Below the pieces are notes generated by a model. That model made no database searches and was not told where the DNA came from. It saw only the letters and a program-made list of their open reading frames with translations. A stretch of 6,474 nucleotides of DNA from Victivallales bacterium (GTDB taxonomy: Bacteria > Verrucomicrobiota > Lentisphaeria > Oligosphaerales > Oligosphaeraceae): NCBI GenBank assembly GCA_017615955.1, contig JAFZZD010000173.1, positions 1 through 6,474 on the forward strand, given 5' to 3'. Positions 1 through 4,948 of this stretch are shown piece by piece. Within the stretch, counting starts at the first letter, position 1, and each line of letters begins with the position of its first letter. A program made the position numbers and the translations under genes.

Positions 1-64
1 CCCGTAACGCCCCGTAACGCCCCGTAAACGCCCCGTAACGCCCCGTAACGCCCCGTAACGCCCC
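1..64 (-). repeat. 10-bp G-rich tandem repeat array, continues past the left edge
   Basis: Six complete tandem units plus a partial one are visible, with unit CCCGTAACGC on the plus strand (GGGGCGTTAC in another phase on the gene strand). One unit, at 21-31, is 11 bp long because of an extra A; the others are identical. C4 runs sit at 10-13, 20-23, 31-34, 41-44, 51-54 and 61-64, and the window opens on another CCC, so the array probably continues to the left. The last C4 run touches the stop codon of the phosphoesterase gene (64-66). On the gene strand and in any read-through mRNA this gives six regularly spaced GGGG tracts with 6-7 nt loops, which fits the general G-quadruplex pattern. The function is unknown: it may be a simple-sequence expansion, a transcription or replication pause site, or an intergenic repeat family. 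Confidence 0.93.
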
Positions 65-711
65 TAATTCCGAACCACCCCGAACCATGCGGATGCGCCC
101 TGCCCCCGCTCGATGAGGATTTCCGCGTAGTTGCCTTCGTCGCCGAAGGGTCCTGGATTCACCACAGGCATCTTGCCGATGGAGTAGATGCCCCTTGCCT
201 CGTGGATATGCCCGCACAACACAATCATTGGCCTTACCCGCTCCACCAGACCGCGCACCGCTTTGCTTCCCACGCTTATGCCGCTGCCAATTACATCCGC
301 CCCGCAATCAAAGGGCGGCGTATGCGAAACCAGCACATCCAGTTGCCCTGGCATGAAGTGTTCCAGGCACTTTTCCATTGCATCGTCATTCCATTCGTAG
401 GGCGTATTGAAAGGCGATGTATTGGCACCGCTGATGCCCGCAAAACTGAATCCCCCGCGTTGCACAGTGCCTGCTGGCTCCAGCAGATGCCCATCCTGCG
501 CCAGAACCGCATCGCCTTCTGGCACATCCAGATTGCCCGCCACTGCCAGGAATTCAGGAGCGACCGCCTTAACACGGGCGACTGCCTCCTTGAAATCGTC
601 CAAGCTGCCGAATTGTGTGAAGTCCCCGCCCACAACCAGCAAATCTGCCTTCGGCAAGCGGGACAGAGCCTTGAACTTGCCATGAATGTCAGATATGTAG
701 ATTATTCTCAT
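64..711 (-). CDS. Calcineurin-like metallophosphoesterase
   Basis: This 215-residue cytosolic protein (no signal peptide or membrane segment) belongs to the calcineurin-like metallophosphoesterase superfamily and most resembles the Icc-related predicted phosphoesterases (COG2129-like). The metal-binding motifs appear in order: DIHG (D8, H10), GGDF (D30), GNLD (N60), SHTPPF (H130) and CGHIHEARG (H168, H170), followed by the NPGP turn near residue 185. The usual GNHD/E is GNLD here, so the His that normally assists catalysis is Leu. This is seen in some relatives of this branch and may indicate altered chemistry. The family hydrolyses phosphomonoesters or phosphodiesters with two bound metal ions; the substrate cannot be told from sequence. 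The ATG start at 711 has GAGG 9 nt upstream, and only 6 bp separate it from the MFS stop codon, so it is probably the last gene of the operon. The final residues (WFGVVRN) are encoded by G-rich DNA resembling the adjacent repeat. Confidence 0.9.
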   Translation of the reverse strand: MRIIYISDIHGKFKALSRLPKADLLVVGGDFTQFGSLDDFKEAVARVKAVAPEFLAVAGNLDVPEGDAVLAQDGHLLEPAGTVQRGGFSFAGISGANTSPFNTPYEWNDDAMEKCLEHFMPGQLDVLVSHTPPFDCGADVIGSGISVGSKAVRGLVERVRPMIVLCGHIHEARGIYSIGKMPVVNPGPFGDEGNYAEILIERGQGASAWFGVVRN

Positions 712-717
712 TTTAAA

Positions 718-724
718 CTACCTC
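718..724 (-). promoter_or_regulatory. Ribosome binding site of the phosphoesterase gene
   Basis: The gene strand reads GAGGTAG, with GAGG 9 nt before the ATG at 711. It overlaps the TAG stop codon of the MFS gene (718-720), so ribosomes ending the transporter finish on the binding site of the next gene. This arrangement suggests translational coupling. Confidence 0.7.
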
Positions 725-1935
725 GAATACTTTAAAGTCTTGCCCTTCAGGCATTCATCCATTCCCTTCAAATAGATTGGCAATGCAATGAACATGAGAA
801 CGCCGCCCACCATGAACACGCCGTCCACGCCGAACTTGGCGGCAAAGTAGCCGCCAATCAAAGCGGAGATCATCACGCCAATCTGCCCAAGGCAGGATGC
901 GAAGCCAAAGCTGGAGCCGCGTTTGTCCTGCGGTGTCACGCCCGAGAGCACTTTCTGCAACATTGGCTGCATTGCGCCTGCCACCAGGAAAAGCAGCACC
1001 CTGAATATGGCAAACATACTTGGCTTGCTGCCAACACCCTGCATAAAGAGGCAAATGCCAGAGAATAACATAATTGGAATTGCCAGTTTCTTTGGGTGGA
1101 AGCGGTCCGCCAGATGTCCTCCGACCGCGCCGGAAATGATCGCGCCGACGCAGACAATGGCGCTAATCATGCCAGTCCATAGTGCGGCAGTCTCCTTCGA
1201 TGTCAATTCCTCTACGCGCAATGCGATGAATGGCTTCTCTATGTTGCGGACTGCGCCCATGACCAGGAACAGCAGCAGCACAATCCAAATGGCGCGGCTG
1301 AAGTCAGGCAGAAGGCTGAAACGTCTCTTGGAATTGACGCCGACTGCGGCAGGAGCCGCCGCCTTCCTGGGCACGTCCTTTGTGAAGAGGACTGATATGC
1401 CAGCAAGAAAATACATTATGCCGCAGATCCAGAAGGCGCAGGTATAACTGTAGTAGTGTATGATGAGACCTCCAACCATATTGCCCAGCATGGCACCGCC
1501 CCAGATGGCGGTGGACAGCAGCCCCTGGGCGAAGCCCTGGTGCTCGTCTGGCGTGGTCCTGGCAATCATCATCTGGGAGGCCGCCGTGGTTCCTGCGCAG
1601 CTGGAGCTGACAAAGCGGAGGAAAATCAGCATCCATGGAGACTTCACATACGCCATCATCGGGAAGAGGAACGCAGTGACAAAGGTGCCCCTCAGCAGCA
1701 TGGGCTTCACGCCGAACTTGTCCGCCAAGAAGCCCCAGATGGGATTGAATATGGCATATCCCATGGACCCCCAGAAATTGAACATGGACACATACATCAT
1801 CAAGGCGGCGGGATCGCTTACGCCCAGTCCATCCTTTATGAACAGTGGTATGAATGGTATCATCGCATCAAAGCCCGCCATTATCAGCAGCTGCGAAAGC
1901 CACAACATCGCCAGATTCAACTTCCAGTACTTCAT
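718..1935 (-). CDS. MFS transporter, MdtG-like drug:H+ antiporter type (DHA1)
   Basis: This 405-residue inner-membrane protein has the length and hydrophobic pattern of a 12-helix major facilitator transporter. MFS motif A is present in the loop after helix 2 (GFLADKFGVKPML, residues 68-80), and its second-half counterpart GHLADRFHPKK lies at about 273-283. A polar, basic central loop spans about 188-212. The N-terminal pattern (NLAMLWLSQ, then PFIPLFI, then GLGV) resembles E. coli MdtG and related multidrug exporters of the DHA1 group. The likely role is proton-driven export of a small molecule; the substrate is unknown and sugar or metabolite export is possible. A longer ORF begins at a GTG at 1944, but that GTG lies inside the Shine-Dalgarno sequence AAGGTGA. 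The ATG at 1935 is correctly spaced and starts MKYWKLNLAM, so it is preferred. The gene lies 18 bp after the peptidase gene and 6 bp before the phosphoesterase gene. Confidence 0.93.
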   Translation of the reverse strand: MKYWKLNLAMLWLSQLLIMAGFDAMIPFIPLFIKDGLGVSDPAALMMYVSMFNFWGSMGYAIFNPIWGFLADKFGVKPMLLRGTFVTAFLFPMMAYVKSPWMLIFLRFVSSSCAGTTAASQMMIARTTPDEHQGFAQGLLSTAIWGGAMLGNMVGGLIIHYYSYTCAFWICGIMYFLAGISVLFTKDVPRKAAAPAAVGVNSKRRFSLLPDFSRAIWIVLLLFLVMGAVRNIEKPFIALRVEELTSKETAALWTGMISAIVCVGAIISGAVGGHLADRFHPKKLAIPIMLFSGICLFMQGVGSKPSMFAIFRVLLFLVAGAMQPMLQKVLSGVTPQDKRGSSFGFASCLGQIGVMISALIGGYFAAKFGVDGVFMVGGVLMFIALPIYLKGMDECLKGKTLKYSR

Positions 1936-1940
1936 TTCAT

Positions 1941-1947
1941 TCACCTT
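1941..1947 (-). promoter_or_regulatory. Ribosome binding site that fixes the MFS start
   Basis: The gene strand reads AAGGTGA, ending 5 nt before the in-frame ATG at 1935. The upstream in-frame GTG (1944) is part of this site and cannot sensibly serve as start. An out-of-frame ATG at 1940 directly abuts the site and opens only a two-codon ORF, ATG AAA TGA, which overlaps the true start. Confidence 0.75.
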
Positions 1948-1953
1948 TTATTG

Positions 1954-2718
1954 CTATTCCAGAGGCTTTCCATTGAGACGTTTCTTCCAGAAATCACGTC
2001 CTAGAAGCCTTTTGCTTTCAGTCATATCCATGATCATGTTCATTTTCTTGCGCATGACGGGGCTTTTCGCCGTCCGTTTTCGGAAATCCTTGCCTTCGAC
2101 CACCATGGAGGCGAATACCTCGGCCCGGTCCTCATGCTCAAAGCTCATGGCATATTCGCTGACAAAGTGGGGCATCATCTTGTGGAGCCACGAGTTCTTC
2201 TCCACCTTCTTGGCATCACGCTTCTTCAAATCCACATCGTAGAAGTCGCTGCCTTTATAGACAAAGTCCTTTGGATTCAGATTGCACCACTGCTTGTTGG
2301 TGTGCACAGTGTCATCGAATATGTGGAAAAGCTCGTGGTAGAACACATGCTTCTGGAAGCCCTTCCTCAGCACCATCACATTCCCCGAGGCCACCCCACC
2401 GGCCGGCACATTCCGCAATGACAAATCATCCAGTATCACGACCTTGTTGATGCCTGAACGCTTCACAAAGTTCTCCGGCAAATACTCCAGGCACTCGAAG
2501 AAACGCATCAAATCCTTTGCCAGGAAAATGCCCGTGACTGGCTTTCCCGTGACTGCATCGCTCTTGAACTTCTGGGATATGTCAATATCCCATTTCTTGG
2601 CCTTGTCCTCCAAGGTCTGTTCCTTCCTTGTCAGCTTGCCCTTGGCGGGGTATGCGTATCCCTGAAGGCAGGCAAGCAGCAGGAAAAACAGTGGCAGAAA
2701 GCATTTCGCACGACGCAT
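1954..2718 (-). CDS. Exported putative zinc metallopeptidase (HExxH)
   Basis: This 254-residue protein has a clear N-terminal export signal: a basic MRRAK, a hydrophobic stretch at about 7-18, then a small-residue region. Cleavage could occur after YA (residue 22). LLAC at 14-17 is also a marginal lipobox, so a lipoprotein anchored at C17 is possible. The mature part contains YHELFHIFDD, with the zincin motif HELFH at 128-132 (ligands H128 and H132, catalytic E129). Downstream, SEYAMSFEHEDRAEVFASM (187-205) resembles the YA-x(n)-EDxAE segment that supplies the third zinc ligand in several gluzincin-like families, such as Peptidase_Mx or anthrax lethal-factor-like proteins. The protein is therefore probably an active secreted or periplasmic peptidase, but the exact family and substrate are not recognised. 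The C-terminal part is Lys/Arg-rich. An in-frame ORF extends upstream to 2916, inside the MATE gene, but ATG 2718 has a strong ribosome binding site and the signal peptide follows it directly. Confidence 0.82.
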   Translation of the reverse strand: MRRAKCFLPLFFLLLACLQGYAYPAKGKLTRKEQTLEDKAKKWDIDISQKFKSDAVTGKPVTGIFLAKDLMRFFECLEYLPENFVKRSGINKVVILDDLSLRNVPAGGVASGNVMVLRKGFQKHVFYHELFHIFDDTVHTNKQWCNLNPKDFVYKGSDFYDVDLKKRDAKKVEKNSWLHKMMPHFVSEYAMSFEHEDRAEVFASMVVEGKDFRKRTAKSPVMRKKMNMIMDMTESKRLLGRDFWKKRLNGKPLE

Positions 2719-2721
2719 AAG

Positions 2722-2728
2722 CCACCTC
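2722..2728 (-). promoter_or_regulatory. Ribosome binding site that fixes the peptidase start
   Basis: The gene strand reads GAGGTGG, with GAGG 6 nt before the ATG at 2718. The site overlaps the TGA stop codon of the MATE gene (2727-2729). This supports the start at 2718 over the long upstream extension and suggests translational coupling with the MATE gene. Confidence 0.78.
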
Positions 2729-4079
2729 ACTTCAATGCAGACAAGGCATATTTCTGCCAGGCGCCAGACCGGTATCGCCCCAGGAAGAAACTGATTCTGA
2801 CAACCCAGTCGCACACCATGGCAATCCAGGTGCCAATGGCACCCCAGCCAAGGTGCTGGCCAAAGTAGTATGCCAGACCAATCCTCACTATAATCATGGA
2901 CCCCACTGAAACGCACATGGTGAACTTCACATCATTCATGGCTCGCAACGCGCAGGGGAAGGTAAAGGACAGCGACCACCCCAGGATGCCGAACAGCAGA
3001 TGTATGCTGCACAGCACCATGACAAGGTGCTTTGTCTCTGGCGTCAGCTTGGTGTAGAATCCAAGGATGAACGGCAGAAGCGCATAGACGCCCACGTTCC
3101 AGATGGCGTATGAGCACCAGGCCCATTTGCTCATCTTCCAAACATACGCGCGGACCGTGTCCATGTTGCCAGTGCCCACTGCCCTGCCAATGACTGGTAT
3201 CATTGCCAGGCAGAATGTGTTGCCCATTATGCAGCCAATGCTGGAAATGGAGTTGGCGACTGAATTGGCGGCAAGTTCCTGCGTGCCGAACTTTGTCACA
3301 ATGCCAATCACCAGAAGACGCCCCAGAGTGAAAATGCCCGTTTCAAAGCCGCTGGGAATACCGATGAACAATATCTTCTTTATCTTCGCAAGATTCACAC
3401 TGAAATGCTCATGCAATGAGACATATATCTTGTTGCCACGGTCGCTCAACACCGCAAACAAATACACGCAGGCTGCGATACGGGACAGAAACGTGGAAAT
3501 CGCCGCGCCGGTCACACCCCATTTGAACACGAATATGCATAGATAGTTGCCGACTATGTTGATTACATTCACGATTATGGAGGAGATCAGGGTGCTCTTC
3601 GCCCTGTCTATGGAACGCAATATGGCCGCTGCCGCAAAGCTTATGCCCATGAAGGGGAACATGTATGACGTCACCCGGAAGTACCGCATGGCCTCGGCCT
3701 CCACGCCTTCAGGTATATTGCCGAAGAACAAATGCAAGATAAAACGCTTGCCGAAAATGCACAGCAATGACAGCGTTATGGAAAACAGCTCGGATATGAA
3801 AAGCAATTGCTTTGCGCTGTCATTCCCATCCTTGGGGCACCCTGCCCCGAGATACTGCGAGGCCACAACGGCGCCGCCAGTGGACAGGGCGGCCAGCATG
3901 CCGCCCAAAAGGATGTTGACCATGTCCACCAGAGCCACGCCAGACACGCTTTCCGCGCCCAGGGATGCCACCATCATCGAATCAGCTGCGCCAACTGAAA
4001 TGAACAGCAGCGTGGAAAAGAACATAGGTATGATGAGGCTGCGCAGTTCAGCGTTGGTATATAACACATTCTTTCCCAT
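2727..4079 (-). CDS. MATE family efflux transporter (NorM/DinF-like)
   Basis: This 450-residue inner-membrane protein has about 12 hydrophobic segments, the usual length and topology of the multidrug and toxic compound extrusion (MATE) family. Family-typical stretches are visible: an N-terminal helix with IPMFFSTLLFISVGAADSMMVASLG (D33 in the usual acidic position of helix 1), a GGAVVASQYLGAG stretch at 69-80, AAILRSIDRAK at 151-161 (the conserved alR-x-x-G/D-x-x-k turn), and the second-half repeat starting near KKILFIGIPSGFETGIF (234-250). MATE proteins export cationic drugs, dyes or metabolites using a Na+ or H+ gradient; the substrate and coupling ion are not evident here. The start at ATG 4079 is placed by the MATE N-terminus. 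The Shine-Dalgarno sequence is weak: the nearest GAGG overlaps the kinase stop codon and lies 12 nt upstream. Translation may therefore depend on coupling to the kinase gene 14 bp upstream. Confidence 0.93.
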   Translation of the reverse strand: MGKNVLYTNAELRSLIIPMFFSTLLFISVGAADSMMVASLGAESVSGVALVDMVNILLGGMLAALSTGGAVVASQYLGAGCPKDGNDSAKQLLFISELFSITLSLLCIFGKRFILHLFFGNIPEGVEAEAMRYFRVTSYMFPFMGISFAAAAILRSIDRAKSTLISSIIVNVINIVGNYLCIFVFKWGVTGAAISTFLSRIAACVYLFAVLSDRGNKIYVSLHEHFSVNLAKIKKILFIGIPSGFETGIFTLGRLLVIGIVTKFGTQELAANSVANSISSIGCIMGNTFCLAMIPVIGRAVGTGNMDTVRAYVWKMSKWAWCSYAIWNVGVYALLPFILGFYTKLTPETKHLVMVLCSIHLLFGILGWSLSFTFPCALRAMNDVKFTMCVSVGSMIIVRIGLAYYFGQHLGWGAIGTWIAMVCDWVVRISFFLGRYRSGAWQKYALSALK

Positions 4080-4093
4080 TTTCAGCGATTGCC

Positions 4094-4897
4094 TCAGATA
4101 TTCGTTTCTTCGCCCAGTACCTTCAGCCAGGCGACCATATTTTGAATGCGGGCGTCAGGTCGTTTCTCCAGTCCCTGCATTATGGCATCCTCCCATTGTC
4201 GAGGGACATTTGAAACCATGTCACCCAGCGGTGTTGCCAGCACCCGTTCGCTGGCCTGCCTTTTCAGGGAGGATTTTTGCGTGCTGCCCACAAAGGGAGG
4301 ATGCCCTGAAAGCAGATAGTAGCACATCACGCAGAACGAGAACACATCGCTTGCCTGGCTGGAGCATTTGCCGTAGAGCTGTTCAGGAGCCATGTAGGCA
4401 GGTGTGCCTGACTGCTTTCTCCTTCCAGTCTCCTCAGCTGGCAACGTCAGGTCAAAATCCGTGAGCTTGACATGTGTTTCGCCGCCAGATTTAAGCAGGA
4501 AATTCTCCGGTTTCACATCCAGATGCTGCAATCCGCAGCTATGCACGAAAGCCAACGCCTTTGCCGCGGAACGCAGTATGGCGTAGATGTTTTCCCGCAG
4601 CACAGCGCTTTTCTTGTTATGCAGTATCCTAAGATTGTCACCAGGAACATATTCTATAAGTTCAGCAGGGCAAAGTCCCGCATACCCAGTGGAATACGAC
4701 GCCACGATGCCATCGTTCTGCGGCAGGGAGGCACGGATGCGAATCCCCCTGCGGAACATGAGCTGGCTGCCGATCTTGAAGAATTGCAAGGGGCGCAGCT
4801 TGCGCAGCACCGCAGTCCTTCCATCCTCCAGCGACACCAAATCCAGCACCGATATGCCGCCTTCTCCCAATGGCTGCAAAAACGTGTACTTCAGCAT
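4094..4897 (-). CDS. Serine/threonine protein kinase-like protein with atypical catalytic residues
   Basis: This 267-residue, kinase-domain-only cytosolic protein has no membrane segment or sensor domain. The bacterial Hanks-type fold is readable from end to end: glycine loop LGEGGISVLDLV (10-21), strand-3 TAVLRKL (28-34), catalytic loop HLDVKPEN (125-132, with D127, K129 and N132), metal-binding DFD (147-149), activation segment GTPAYMAPEQL (164-174), helix-F SDVFSF (183-188), LLSGHPPF (195-202) and the late RPDAR (246-250). Four positions depart from consensus: the VAIK Lys aligns with Arg32 (K33 is adjacent), the helix-C Glu seems absent (FRRGIR where FRREA is usual), HRD is HLD and DFG is DFD. 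Catalytic and metal-binding Asp residues are kept, so weak activity or a scaffold role are both possible. A TTG at 4915 would add six residues, but GGGGGGAAG upstream favours the ATG at 4897. The gene is 14 bp ahead of the MATE gene. Confidence 0.88.
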   Translation of the reverse strand: MLKYTFLQPLGEGGISVLDLVSLEDGRTAVLRKLRPLQFFKIGSQLMFRRGIRIRASLPQNDGIVASYSTGYAGLCPAELIEYVPGDNLRILHNKKSAVLRENIYAILRSAAKALAFVHSCGLQHLDVKPENFLLKSGGETHVKLTDFDLTLPAEETGRRKQSGTPAYMAPEQLYGKCSSQASDVFSFCVMCYYLLSGHPPFVGSTQKSSLKRQASERVLATPLGDMVSNVPRQWEDAIMQGLEKRPDARIQNMVAWLKVLGEETNI

Positions 4898-4902
4898 GAT
4901 AA

Positions 4903-4911
4903 CTTCCCCCC
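4903..4911 (-). promoter_or_regulatory. Ribosome binding site that fixes the kinase start
   Basis: The gene strand reads GGGGGGAAG, with the G run 8 nt before the ATG at 4897. The alternative TTG start at 4915 would lie upstream of this purine run and has no comparable site of its own, so the shorter protein is preferred. Confidence 0.55.
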
Positions 4912-4948
4912 ACAAGGCAAAAGCACACTTTTTACGGAATATGAAACA

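Noticed and set aside
1..64. CRISPR array
   Set aside because: The units are 10 bp, directly adjoining and lack spacers, so this is a simple tandem repeat.
1460..2242. Plus-strand ORF of 260 codons
   Set aside because: It is antisense to the MFS and peptidase genes, both well supported by motifs and ribosome binding sites.
2719..2916. Possible N-terminal extension of the peptidase ORF back to 2916
   Set aside because: It would overlap the MATE coding sequence by about 190 bp in another frame. The ATG at 2718 has a strong GAGGTGG site and begins a typical signal peptide, which an extension would bury.
3547..4464. Long plus-strand ORF of 305 codons
   Set aside because: It lies opposite the MATE and kinase genes, which have clear family motifs. 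Its translation shows no recognisable domain and it crosses a real gene boundary, so it is a shadow frame.
4919..4932. Small hairpin AAAAG-loop-CTTTT between the aconitase and kinase genes
   Set aside because: The stem is only 5 bp, almost entirely A-T, and not followed by a proper U tract, so it is too weak to call a terminator. No convincing -35/-10 pair was seen in this 51-bp gap either.
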